53,084 bases of DNA. Source: Mesotaenium endlicherianum (Eukaryota; Streptophyta; Zygnematophyceae; Zygnematales; Mesotaeniaceae). Under the pieces are notes generated by a model that was not told the origin of the DNA, did not search any database, and worked only from the letters and a program-made list of their open reading frames with translations. A program made the position numbers and the translations under genes. Every line of letters starts with the position of its first letter. The first letter of the stretch is position 1. The stretch spans positions 1-53,084 of the forward strand of contig WELA01002202.1 of assembly GCA_009602735.1 (NCBI GenBank), in the 5' to 3' direction. This document shows positions 31,785 through 42,876 of the stretch, piece after piece.

Positions 31785-33136
31785 ATATAGTTGAATTTCT
31801 CCGGGTCCCCTTCCAGGTTGAATACCGGCAGCCTTTACAGGCCTCGATCCCCAACTGACTTGGGAATTCTTGTTCACCTGAACCAATCAACCGAAGTTCT
31901 TAGAAGTAGGACAGAAGCGTCCTACTTCCACACAGGCTTTTGCCCAAGTTGAGGGTTTACATAATGAACAAGTTTGTAGTTTGCAGAAATCACGTCTAAG
32001 CAGCTTAACAGGCCATGTCAAGTTCAAAAAATATCGCACTTCAAGGCTTTCGCTTAACTTCCACGAGTCACAGCTTACAAAACTCTGAACTGCACATCTA
32101 TGCTGGCCTGGTCTGAGCTCTTCGCTCAACACCGCGCCTTAACAGCTCTTCACTGCTTAGCTAGGCTCACTCAGTTCTTCACTGAGGCTTTTGCTTGTTA
32201 ATACTACTCTTGCTATCAGCAATTCAACAATGGAGAATTCTGAGAACTTGGAAACTAACACAGCACTCACCATTTTAAGTGACCTTGCACGCTGGTGGCG
32301 TTTGACCCAAATTTGTGCTAATCTTCTAATTGATTCTATTCTGCAGCTCTCTACTTTCTACCAGCGAGATCCTCTCTTGGGAACTCCTGAGGTCTAACCT
32401 TTCTATGATACACTTTAGGAAGAAATCTTCCAGCGTCGGTAGAAGCGTGGCGCCCTGGCTCTTTTATGGCCTTGGGAACTCCTTCTTCTTCGCGCTCCTT
32501 TTGCTTCCTTAGCTTCCTTCGACAACCATGCGAGCAAGAATGAGGCAGCTTCAGGCAGGGCTCGTGCCTTTCACAGGCACCACACATTATCCTCTCTTGA
32601 GAATGCCAATGCTTAGCCACCGCGCTTTGCTTGCTTGCCGTCCTTACCCGGCAGCTCTCTCATAGCTTAGAAGTTGTCATTCAGCATGCATGCATGCATG
32701 CATTGGGATTGTTGCGCTTGACCACTTAGCCTTCCAGCTGGCAATCACGCCTATGTGGCTGGCTGGCAGCGTTTAGGATGAACGCTCAGGTCGTGACCAG
32801 TCACCTAAGGGCCTAGCCGAGGCGGCACACAACGCCCTCTGCAACATCCCTGCTGTACTTGGCTTGGATAGCTGATTGATCAGTACCTTTCTTGGCACTT
32901 GCTAGTCTGGCTCATTGCTGGTTCCATCTCCCTAGCCTTTCGGCTGACCGCTCGGTCCACATCCCCATCCCGTCCTGGGTGTGGGTGTGACGTGTCGTGA
33001 CCACTTTGATAGTGACAACGACTTCAACACGGCCGCTGACTCGGTCCTCTGGTCGGTGAGTCAATGCTGACTTCCCGTACCTGGGCGGCCGTGACTTGCG
33101 CTGCGCGTGCGGCACCGTCAAGTGGACAGCAGTCGC
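31785..33136 (-). other. Region upstream of E gag, possible leader or diverged LTR
   Basis: 1.35 kb between the gag start and the LTR fragment. No ORF with protein similarity is recognised. A short (GCAT)n run lies at about 32684-32703. By position it should hold the 5' leader, primer site and most of the 5' LTR of element E, but I find no TGGTATCGGAGC site and no similarity to the left LTR. Confidence 0.4.
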
Positions 33137-33341
33137 GACAGTAGTCGAATCACTTTACGTCGCTTTTTGCAATAGCAAAAAGCTTTGCTAATCGACCAGG
33201 AATTAGTCGGCACACAAGTGTGGCGATTAATGGATCAAGATGCAATCATTTATCAAACAACATATTGATAAATAGGGTAACGTATTTTAGGTAATTGGGA
33301 AAACGTCCCGAATATGCCTAAAATAGCTCAAATTGTTACAA
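33137..33341 (-). repeat. B-prime-type LTR fragment (right end of composite E)
   Basis: About 205 bp matching the right end of the LTR at 4642-5681 and, more distantly, the B LTRs: GTAGTCGAAT, CGCTTTTTGCAATAG, CGGCACACAAGTGTGGCGAT, then GCTCAAATTGTTACA. The CACAAGTGTG variant groups it with the E left LTR, not with B (CACACGTGTG). The homology stops at 33137. Confidence 0.75.
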
Positions 33342-33364
33342 GTGCTTTATCTATGTATTTCACT

Positions 33365-34451
33365 ACACAACGTCGGAAGACGAGTCTCGTCGGATCTCCG
33401 CCAACGGTGAGAATCCGTTTAGCGAGCGATTCTCTGCACTTGATTTGGGCAGAACGCGTGACGCTTGGATGAGAGTAAGTGATTGCTGGTCATCTTTTGA
33501 GATGGCTAGCGATGAAAGGGATGAGAATCCTAAGTTTAAGTTGATTACAAAGTATTTTAATGAACAAACTGACGATAGTCTCACTTGCTAAGAGTTTGAT
33601 GAGATCTATTGGGGGACTTCTTTGAGAAAATCCGAAAGGATGCCTTATACACACAATCTGTGGCATTCTTATGTCTGGTTCACTACTTGTATAGGAATGC
33701 CTTGCTACTCTATCGTCAATTCCGCAAGGATGAGGACCTTACCCAAGAATGGGCCTTTGAAGAGCAAAAAAAAGGCAAGGCATTCAGAAATCCAAAAAAA
33801 GGTTACTAAAGCAAACACAATCGTTTGTCTTCAAGAATGGCAGTGCTTGCTGCATCTGTGGAGAGCGTAGACTTGACTGCGTTGACACGAGAAGTAGCCG
33901 ATACATTGCAGCAACTAATTGATGGCCAATGGAGGGCCGCTGCACGCTTGATCCGTGAAAGAGTTACAAGAATTGTGTGCAGATTTTTTTGAAAGAATTG
34001 CGAATGCTCAAAATTTGACATGCAGAGCACCATTTAATGGTCAGCATGGCGATAGCGCCACCACTGAAGCCAATCATGTGGAAGTATTGGCCGATTGCCG
34101 TAAGGGTATGGAAGCTGGAAATGACCACCTTGATCCTTGGCATTACCTGCGTCATTTTTTTAAGTTGCTGTAGGAACGCTTCCCAGAGAATCGCAGTCTC
34201 AAAGTGCTTTTCTACGTGCATTTTGTTCGTTGGAAGAACAAAACAGTTTTGGAGGTCAACTCCACATTCGTAGATCTTGCTAAAAAAGCAGGTATGTATG
34301 AGCTCATGATTGTGGCTGAAAAATTTCTGTTGTGCTTGGGGAAGGAAGCAGATCAAGAAGTCAAGCCACACCTCTTTGCAAAACGCGAAATTGACTGGGA
34401 CATCGACGAGGCTGCTAAAATAGCACATAATGTCCAGGAAGGTGAAGTCTG
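33365..34451 (+). pseudogene. Second E-type gag fragment, inverted and decayed
   Basis: Translates to the same blocks as the minus-strand gag at 31784-30089: FFEKIRKDALYTQSVAF, YRQFRKDEDLTQEWAFEEQ, NGQHGDSATTEANHVEVLA, FVRWKNKTVLEV, LLCLGKEADQEVKPHL, DWDIDEAAKIAHNVQEGEVW. The start of gag and both zinc knuckles are missing. Frameshifts and stops (near 33588, 33807 and 34172) show it is dead. Head-to-head orientation with the other copy makes a diverged inverted pair. Confidence 0.85.
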
Positions 34452-34577
34452 GTACGTGAGGGACTTGTTTTGGGATAGTGTCCTTTCTTCGTACAATCCA
34501 AAGATTACCGTACGGTCGTACCATCGACGAGTTTTGCACCCTGCGGGATTTGAACCCTCGTCTCTTGGACACGATTG
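34452..34577. other. Short unassigned segment between the gag fragment and element F
   Basis: 126 bp matching neither neighbour. On the minus strand it contains GAGGGTTCAAATCCCGC, which looks like a tRNA T-arm or SINE B box. No A box or tRNA body is visible, so it may be a SINE scrap. Confidence 0.25.
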
Positions 34578-36136
34578 CATACACAGTTTGCAAGTTAATA
34601 GTAGCTGCACGCTCTTGCTCAATTTGCAAGCTGACAAGAACAAGCACAAGATCCCCAGAAGAGTGCTGCATGACATGGGCCAAGGGCACATAACCCTCGT
34701 GGGAGGGTGATGCTGGTGTCCCTCTGGCTGTCTGCTTGGCAACCCTCCTGGTAGCCTTTTCTGCCTGAGTATCAGCCCCCATGGGTGGGGTTTCCTTTGC
34801 TGCTGCTCCCCAGCCAAGTGATGTCCTCATTCCCAGCTGACTCCCTGCTGGTCTCCTCTAACTGCTTCAAGGCCCTCTTGGCCACAGACAGTCCATTCTT
34901 TTGCTGCGTAGGAGATCTTGCAGAAGTCTGGGCCCTTGCAAGACTGTCCCTATGTCCTGTTCCTCTTCAAACTCACCTTGCTCCTCAGAAACTACTGGGG
35001 TTGACTTTGTCATTCTGTCCAGCTAGACCCTAGATAGAGAGTAGACAACTCATCTCCCCCTTCCAGCCTTAGATGGTGGCTATCGCGTCCTGTCTGTGCT
35101 AAGGTTGTTTGTCCCTTGCTTGCCTGCCCATTTGACTAAAGCATGCTTGCCCCTTAGAGAAAGAGTCCCGAGCTCTGGTCCCCTCCTCCTTCATGTCTTC
35201 ATTAATATGCATTTATAGCCCATCCAGTCTGGGGTCCCAGGTTGCAATATGAGGAGGTAGGGAGATGAAGTCATCCAATGCAGGGTCGAAGTTGTCTTCT
35301 ACAGCCCTGTCATTTTGTTGGTCCTCAATGGTCATGGTCATCCAGCGCCAGTCCGTAGGCTGCTTGACAAAAGCAGGGTCTCCTCTCTTCTGTGTACAGG
35401 GGTACCAATGGGCTAGGAACAGTTGTTGATTGGTCTCCCTGGCTAAAAATTCCCAGCTCCTCCTCTCCACCTCAATATACGGAGGCTTAAACCTGTGGTA
35501 GGATGTTACATCCCTGAAGCTATCCGATAGCATTCGAATCATCTTGATGACTCAATGGGATCCTACTATCCCTGGTACTGGCACTAGTGGGTCCTTAGGA
35601 AGTATGGTCAGGTTCTTGGCTTCCTTGGCAGGATACTCCACCATCCTGGTATAGTCATCATACAGGACAAGTCCAGTCTGAATACCAATACACTTGTCCA
35701 CAAATTCCACTCCATCCCTTTGCAGGATCGCTTTCTGTGTTGTTACTCTGCTCTCCTGGGCATAATTCAGTGCCTCCTGCAAACGACCAAAGCTCTTACC
35801 CAGGACCGTATATCGATAGCTCTCACTCTACTTCCGCTATTCCTCTTCTGACTTCTGTTGCCTTTCTCCTTCAGCCTTCCTATCCTCCTCAGCTTTTTTG
35901 ATTCTGGCCTCGTCATCTTTTGTGTCCTCCTTAACCTGCCTGAGTCTGTCTTTCTATGCTTTCCTGGCTATGTCCTCCTCTTCCTGCTTCTTCTAATCCT
36001 CTCGCTTAAGTCGTAGGCGCTCCGTCTCGCGTGCCGATATGGAAGTTGCTTCAATATCATCCCGAAATTGCTCATAATGTTACAGCGCCTTCGCCGTCTT
36101 TCTCTTCTTCTTGAGTTTGTTTTTTTACTTGGTCAT
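34578..36136 (-). pseudogene. Third ORF of element F, decayed
   Basis: Start Met at 36136, followed by a Lys-rich coiled-coil region with several stops. The conserved block matches D: TGLVLYDDYTRMVEYPAKEA, VPVPGIVG, IEVERRSWEFLARETNQQLF, KQPTDWRWMTMTI, SLPPHIATWDPRLDG. Farther on PASPSHEGYVPLAHVMQHSS matches D and G. It lacks the Ser/Arg tail because the copy is cut near 34578. Similarity to D is moderate at the protein level, so this is an older lineage that kept the same protein. Confidence 0.82.
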
Positions 36137-36390
36137 CCGGCTCACACATACCACAACTTAGTTAGTATAATAGTAGAGTATGAACGATGGGGCAGAGAGT
36201 AATAATAGAGGTAGAACGTAGTTATACTGGCATACTGATTCCAATATACCTTGTGGGAGGAGTGAGCGAAAGTGGTAAACTGGAGAAAGAGGTGTTTATA
36301 TGAGTGTAACACCATGAGTGAGTGTGAGCGCAGTTGAGTGTGAGAAATGTATATGTAATGATGGGTTCCTCAATCCTGAAACACTGCCAC

Positions 36391-36504
36391 ACTCTCTCCA
36401 ACTTAACCTAAGGTGGGCTGCCTGTCACATATGTCACTTAATTGGCACTTTATTGTCACATTCCCCTCCAGCTTATAGGGAGACAGGACCTCCTACCGCC
36501 TGTC
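36391..36504 (-). promoter_or_regulatory. Internal hairpin, polypurine-like tracts and phased repeats (F)
   Basis: On the minus strand: inverted repeat GACAGG...CCTGTC (36482-36504), the purine-rich stretch GCTGGAGGGGAA (36471-36482), four GTGACA-like units spaced 10-11 bp (36421-36460), then TTAAGTTGGAGAGAGT (36391-36406). The order matches element G. Confidence 0.6.
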
Positions 36505-36524
36505 CATGTCAATTGAAATTACAG

Positions 36525-37680
36525 TTAAGGTAATTTACCAACTTTTTGAAGATAGAAACGTCCCAGCGCACCTTTTCCGTTGACCAAATGGTCCTTAAAT
36601 TTCCATGTGTCCCCAGATACATCATACCCCTTCCATCTGACCAGGTACTTCATGACATATTTAGATGATTGACGGACAGAGCTTTTAAAATCTCATCCAC
36701 TTTATATAATTTAGGGTCCCCATCTCGGATGGCGGGGACCGGTCCCGATTGGACAGGCAACCAACCTGTGAACAGGGTGTCACCCTTAATGTACGGTTCA
36801 AGGAACGAGACACTATATTCCGCTGACATGTTCAATTTGTAAGTATTTTGACCGACTCGGTGTACCACCGAATATGGACCGACGCAAATTTGGCCAAGCT
36901 TTGTCTTGACCACGCCAAGAAGGTACAGGTATTGAGAATGCAATTTGACCAAATCTTCCTTTGAAAATGTTAATTATCGACGGTGTTGATTAGCGTATTT
37001 TTGCTGTGTCTCTTGTGCTTGATACAAGTTTTGTTAGACTTATGACAGAGTATCAACAAACTCCTGGTTAACTGGAGAGACATCGGATTGTCAATCCCCA
37101 CAGATTGAGTCAGGGATTCTCCTAGTACATCTAAGGGAGATTTAGGAACTACCCAAACAGAGTTCATAAGGAGTCTTGCTCGTTGAGGCATGAACAACGC
37201 TGTTGACCGCAAACTGAATCTATGGCAACAAGTCATCCCAATTATCCTGCTTTAATTTGATATAGGCTCTCAGCACCTCCTGAAGAACTTTGTTCATCCT
37301 CTCAGTTTGCCCATCAGTCTTGGGGTGGTTTGCTGTGCTGAGTAGCTATTTGACTCCTAATAACCCCATTTTAGCTCTCCATAACTTAGAGGTGAATATT
37401 AAGTTTCTGCCTGAGATAGTGTTAGCATAGTATTAGCCCGTGTTGGCATAATACATTGTTGTAGAACTGTCTTGCACTTTCGAGAGCATTTACCTTGACA
37501 GTAGTGGGGATAAAATTGACCATTTTTGTCAGTTTATCCACTACTACCAATATAGAATCATGCCTATTGGCAATTTTAGGTAGTATTACCACCCCGCCTA
37601 TGGATATGGTTTTCCATCTCTCAGCTGGAATAGGTAATGGTAGTATTATCCCCCGGGTGGTGTGTGTCTAGATTTATGTC
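36525..37680 (-). pseudogene. Element F pol remnant (integrase core to chromodomain)
   Basis: Stop at 36525-36527. The minus-strand translation keeps integrase core pieces ([28 protein letters not shown]), the C-terminal block (VKLHSQYLYL, CVGPYSVVHRVGQN, NVSFLEP-like [15 protein letters not shown]) and chromodomain scraps. Many stops and small indels. Upstream sequence is lost at 37680. Confidence 0.8.
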
Positions 37681-38654
37681 GTGCATCAGGGGGTCGAGTG
37701 CGCACCACCGGTGTAAGCAATACACAAATAGGCAAGCAGGCGATGTTGCAATGGAAGCGAAAATGCATGTAATCTTCAAGGCCATAAAGAGAGTCAGCTG
37801 TCAAATGTTTCAATTAAGGAGTGTGTACTCTCCAGAGTGAGCACCTCAAGAGCGACAACTACTGAAGTATGGCCCAAAAGATCACTGGAAGCACATCATG
37901 ATCTTCAAGAGTAGTCCTATGGCAGAGGTTTAATCTGTGACTTTGCTCACCACTTGTGAAGTTCTTTAAGTGATTGGAAGCCAAGAGGGCTTGCTCTTCA
38001 CAAGAGGGAGACTAAGTGGTCCTGAAAACATAAGAGGTGAAAGTGTAAGCTATACTAATAACTCTGTTACTCATAGCTGGCATAATGGACTTCTAAAAAG
38101 ATGTCCCTCTAGGGGCAGCTACTGCTATATACTCCCTGCAAAATCGACGTTGAAGTTAAAGGTTTGCGACTTGAAATGTTGCAAACCAAGGTTTGACAAG
38201 TGTTCAAATTTCATCAATTCACACGTATTTGTGTTTTCATCAACAAACGACATCCTCATAAGGCTTCATTTTTCAAAGAAGCCTCATTGCAGCAGGAAGG
38301 TAGCTGCTACACATAGGCGCGTAAATTTTTGCTTGCCGTGACATAGTAACACAATCTACGTCGAGCATACAGGTAACAGAATCGCTTGATAGAATACCAT
38401 AGATCCGCAACTAACAGAGACGCAGACGTGTTCCCTCATTTGCGAACAATAACAGAAAGAGGAGAGGGGAGCCAGGGAGGCCCAAGTGGCTTACGGAATG
38501 ATGGCGAGCAAGTCAGTGGCGAGAAGAATGCCGCAATCGGTAGGGCGAGCATAGCAAGCCAACTAATTGTTGTCGAGCTCGCTAGGTTACATGCGAAATT
38601 TCTTAGCGAGTAAGAGAATGAGCAGGATGAGCTCAGCAAGGCTGAAGCGGGTGA
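37681..38654. other. Unassigned spacer between elements F and G
   Basis: About 970 bp with no recognisable element or gene. A plus-strand frame at 38386-38613 gives a polar, helical peptide (GEKNAAIGRASIASQLIVVE) without recognised similarity. A hairpin GGCTTC/GAAGCC lies near 38263-38283. Confidence 0.4.
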
Positions 38655-39387
38655 TGTAATGAACAAGTATGTTGGATAGATATGATATTCATCTAGAAAT
38701 AATAGCTAAATATATTCAGCCTGCTGAGATTTAGTTAATAATAAGTTTGCTGAATATTTAATACTTAGTTAAATGACTCAGTCGAGAGCAGCAGGCTGAA
38801 GTCAATTAGGTCAGTTTGTTGACTTGGGTTAACTTGCTGACACATTCTTTGACAGTCGGCTGGCTGCCGTACTCGACAGCAGCGAATTGCCTAACTATGC
38901 ATCTAAGTGTGGTGTGCTAGACGAGTGGCCAGATGACACCCTTAAGGTGGTAGGCGATTCGGGATGATGGGAGATGGCTGTGGATTTGGTTAGTTGAGGT
39001 CCTACCAACGTGGTTAACTCCCGGGTAGGCGGTGCCATCGCATTGGCCGTTGAATAGTAAACTCATTCCATGTACATATGCTAGGTTTTGCTCTCGAGTT
39101 CAACATTTGGAAACGAGGCCAATTCTCTTGTACTGCTTAGTGAGAGATATCTGCATCCAAGGCAAGAAGCCATTGATACGCACTGTCTTCTAGCCTTGCT
39201 TTTGTATGATTGCACTGATTGCATTATTGATGCTAGTTTACTTGCATTTAACTTGCGAGTGTTGTTCACTGTTAGTGTGTTGTCTTTTGCTGGTTAATCA
39301 ATTAACGGAAAATACCGTAAAGATTACTCGCCAATATAAAAATCTCTATCAATTGATAATTGCATATTGGTAAGTCGATTCATTTCA
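38655..39387 (+). repeat. Element G 5' LTR
   Basis: 733 bp, related to D's LTR. The shared box CCTACCAACGTGGTTAACTC starts at 39001. The antisense 88-codon frame is interrupted by one TGA in this copy. Confidence 0.92.
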
Positions 39388-39388
39388 G

Positions 39389-39400
39389 TGATATCAAAGC
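39389..39400 (+). promoter_or_regulatory. Decayed primer-binding site of element G
   Basis: TGATATCAAAGC: the TGGTATCGGAGC site of D with three G to A changes. The following bases AGTTATCACA match D. Confidence 0.75.
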
Positions 39401-39420
39401 AGTTATCACAATAGTTGTGT

Positions 39421-40915
39421 ATAGTAAGGTCTAGGTCTCAAGCTAGCAACTCTCGGAAAATGGAGGGTGAGGAAGATGATAACATTGTAAAAGGGCAGTA
39501 CAAAAGTCGCGTCTTTGGACCCTGTACCTATTTAGAAACGCTCCATGATGCAGGAGCTAGAGAAGCTGCTGAATAGGCAGCAGCTCTTGCTGCAGTAGCA
39601 GTCCAGCTGGCTGAGGATGAGCGTTTAGCCAAAGAGGTAAAGGAGGCAGTAAAGAGGAGGGCCCCTGATGGAAGGACGGTGGAGGAGGAGATGGCAGAGA
39701 AGGCCAATCTCCAAAACCAACCTCTTGCTGTGCCTACTGTTATACCTCTGCCTCAAATTTACAGACAATTGAGCGCAACAGGCATAGCCGGAGCGGCGGC
39801 AATCAAGAATGCCGAAGCTGATACTGATCGAGCTAATGTTGCTGCTGTTGCGTTTGCTGGGCTACCACCTCAGAATGTAGATCTCAGAGATTTATTTGTG
39901 CAGACGCAATCGCAAATGGCGAGCATGCATCAGTCCCAACAGGAGGACAAAAGGATCATGATGGCATTGCTGCGTAACAATGACCAACTGGGTTCTCAAA
40001 CCAGTAGTGGTGGTTGAGGGCCTAGTAAGCCTAAGGCAAAACCTCCTCAGGATATTGACCTTGAGGGAAATAAAAAGTATTACTTGATCAAGTTTCTCGC
40101 TGATGTTAAGCGGTGGCTAGAGAAATACCCAAAACTACAGGACTCTACGAGAAGGTCAGGCACACTGGTACTCTACTGAAAGGCAGTGTAGCAGACTAGT
40201 GGCTGTATTGGAAAGGAGAGCGTAAGGCTCAACAACTCGGTGACTTTACTTGGGTAGAGTTTGTCGAGAAGCTGCATGAGAAGTTGGATATTATTAATCA
40301 GCATGAGAAAGCTATCTATGCCATGATCTTCTTAACACTGAAGCAGGTCACTTCAGTTGCCGAGTTTGCTCAAAAGTTCCAAGAGAACATGATGAAGCAG
40401 CCAGAATTGCCAGAGCGGTATAGAATGGCATACTTCAAGTATGGCTTGAAATCCAAAGTTTTAGTTCATTTCGCTGAAAAAAAATGATGAGAAACTGGTT
40501 GACCTGATCCAAGATGCTGATGCCTGGGATCAGCAACAGTTCAATCATAAGCGCCACAGCAATGCTTTGGTGTCTAAGATTTGTCAAAAAGGCACATGGT
40601 TCCTACAATGCAATTGAAGGAGGTCAGGCTGGGCACGATCAGGGTGATGAGTATGAGTATAGTGCTAAGCAGTCTAGAGGGAGAGGTGGATACTCTCGAG
40701 GTGGCTAAGGAAGAGGTGGTGGTAGGACTAAGTCGAGACCAGCCTCAGCAAAATTTGTGTGCTTCCATTGCCAGCAGTTGGGTCACTTCAAAGAGCAGTG
40801 TCCTAGCAAGCACCTTCCAAAGGTTGAGAGAAAAGATCAGCCTTTAAAAGATATCTACGGTCAGTATTCTAGTCTACTAACTGTGAGGATGCTAGAGATA
40901 GTGAGTCGTCACTAG
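39421..40915 (+). pseudogene. Element G gag, decayed
   Basis: Aligned to D's Gag from ATA-GTA-AGG (start codon ATG lost to ATA). Conserved pieces are [20 protein letters not shown], the capsid core ([20 protein letters not shown]) and the knuckle CFHCQQLGHFKEQC as read from the DNA (one Cys codon shifted by frame errors). TGA at 40015 replaces CGA. Frameshifts lie near 40140, 40480 and 40580. Confidence 0.85.
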
Positions 40916-41555
40916 CTGCCCTCGTGCCAGGTATTATGGGTCCTGCTGAACTGGATTCGCTATGCATGCCTGACAAACAGATGAAGAAGACCATCAGTAA
41001 TGTAGACCTCTAAAGAATGCACACTTTGGATAATCTTGTTCCACCTGATGTTCAACATTTCTTTGCGAAGTCGGGAGAACAATGCCAAAATCAGGATAAG
41101 TCATTCCCCCCTATCCTACTGCATTGTATGATTGCAGGTAAGACGGTGAGGGCATTTGTTGATGGAGGAGCGTCACATACTTTTGTCCATAAGGACTTAG
41201 TTAAGCGGCTAAGGCTGCCTACTGTCACCCAAGGGAATAGAAAAATATTCCTTAGAGATGCCTTAAGTCTCCCGAGAGGAGTTATAACCAAGCCTATTGA
41301 GGTCCAGTTAGGTTCTGGCATTACAATTCTTATTAAAACGCTTATATTTGAAGTACTCAACATTGGCTTTAATGATCTCGTGCTAGAAAGGTCTTGGCTT
41401 AACAGACATCAAGCTGAAGTGTGTTGGAGCAGAGGTACAATTATAGCGAGAGGAGCCAGTGATGGGTAGACTAACTTGGCACCCGCCAGTGCTCTTCCTC
41501 TTGTCCTGTATGGATGGCAAATGAAGGAAAAGAAGAGGCTTCCAGGATGATGCAA

Positions 41556-42276
41556 TGTAAGGTTATAAATGTGTAGTTTGTATTTTTTTAGCATTTTATA
41601 TGCATAGAGTGAAGTGTTTGGAGAACTTTGGCCTTTATTTCAAGTCATTTGGACAAGTATTGAGAATGTTATGAGTTTTGGGAGTTTTTAGTGAGTTTTT
41701 AATGTCACAGATTCAATTCAGTGACAAGGACAGGTCCAGCGACGAAAATTTCGGTTGGAGTCCAGAAAGTAGGACATTGAAACATGAGGGTTCCAGAAAG
41801 TACGTACAATTACGTAGAGTGCCAAAGTGATTGTGGAGATTCTAGAAACTCCGTGAGGAGTTAGTGGATTGTGTAGTAGAATATTCTAGAGCGTGATTGC
41901 GTGCGTGTGAGTGTGCTAGCTTGTCCAACTAGGCAAGGTCACCTACATGGAAGGAGCCATAGTAGAAGGTTCTGAAGATACTTTGCTAAAGAGGACACTT
42001 AGAATTAAAGCATAAATAGGATGCACAAAGAAGTAGAGGGAGTCTAGTCTAGTTAGTCTAGTCTAACCTTCTTATCTTGTACACGACTTTTCTTAATAAA
42101 GTGAGTTCTTTTCCACTCCTCTCTCATGTAGCCCTTTAATTCTTGCAAGGGTGGCACACCACCAGGCCACTCCACCTTGTGTATGCAACTATGAAAGGTC
42201 CTCGTGCACGCTTCCACTCGCGGGTGAGGGTGCGTGAGAGTGTGTGGGCGCACTCCCCGCACCCTTCTCCCTTTCA
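41556..42276 (+). repeat. Solo LTR of another family ('H') inside G pol
   Basis: 721 bp, TGTAAGGTTATAAATG...CTCCCTTTCA, flanked by exact TGCAA duplications (41551-41555 and 42277-42281). It splits the conserved KEKKRLP...CKLLNA segment between protease and RT. An AATAAA lies at about 42094. No internal region, so it is the product of LTR-LTR recombination. Confidence 0.88.
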
Positions 42277-42876
42277 TGCAAATTGCTGAATGCATTGGAG
42301 TTCATCAAAAGCTGGAACCAGAAGGAAGACAAAAGGTTGTGTCTGCTGCTAAAAGAGGTACCTTCTCAACCTGAAGAAGTGGTTGAGAAAAAGCTGAGCC
42401 TCCGAAGCACCCTACTGTTGCAAAATTGTTGCTCAGTATATTGATGTTTTTTAATATGCCTCTAGGACTGCCCCCTAAACATGAAGTAGATCATAGGCTT
42501 AAATTATTACTTGGGAGTCAGCTACCTTGGCAACGCACCTATGGCTTGTCTAATGTGGAGAGCAAAGAGTTGAAAACACAGGTGGCAAAGCTGGAGGAAA
42601 ATGGTTATATTTCCCCCAGTAAATCACTTTATGGCGCACCTATCCTATTTGTTAAAAAGAAGGATGGTAGCATGCGAATGTGTGTGGATTTTAGAGCTCG
42701 TAACAGAATTACAATAAAGAACAAGTATGCTTTACCCAAAAGTGAGAATTTGCTTGATACCCTGTCGGGTGCTAAAGTATTCAGCAAGATAGATCTCAAG
42801 AGTGGTTATCATCAAATCAGAATTGTTGAGGAGGACGAACACAAGACTGCTTTTCGCACACGTTATGGACACTATG

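Larger units (their letters stand above)
4642..33341 (-). mobile_element. Composite minus-strand retroelement 'E' carrying a DNA methyltransferase
   Basis: With inserted element C removed, the minus strand reads in order: LTR-type fragment (33341-33137), gag (31784-30089), protease (30141-29083), DNMT (29070-28004, continuing 6892-6497), then the end of a Ty3/gypsy pol (6484-5820), a polypurine tract and an LTR (5681-4642). Candidate target duplications AGTAC (4637-4641) and AGTGC (33342-33346) match at 4 of 5 bases. RT, RNase H and the integrase core are absent, so this is an internally deleted element or a chimera of two elements joined near 6484. Only about 205 bp of the right LTR resembles the left LTR, which argues for a chimera. 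The collinear order is seen; a single-element origin is inference. Confidence 0.55.
34578..37680 (-). mobile_element. Truncated D-family element 'F'
   Basis: Minus-strand remnant with the end of pol (integrase core to chromodomain), the internal hairpin-polypurine module and a decayed third ORF, in the same order as D. Both LTRs, gag, PR, RT and RNase H are missing. It is cut at 37680 within the integrase zinc-domain region and at about 34578 in the third ORF. Confidence 0.85.

Noticed and set aside
33342-34451. Inverted gag copy as the same element as E folded back
   Set aside because: The two gag copies are too diverged and start at different points, so they are independent insertions.
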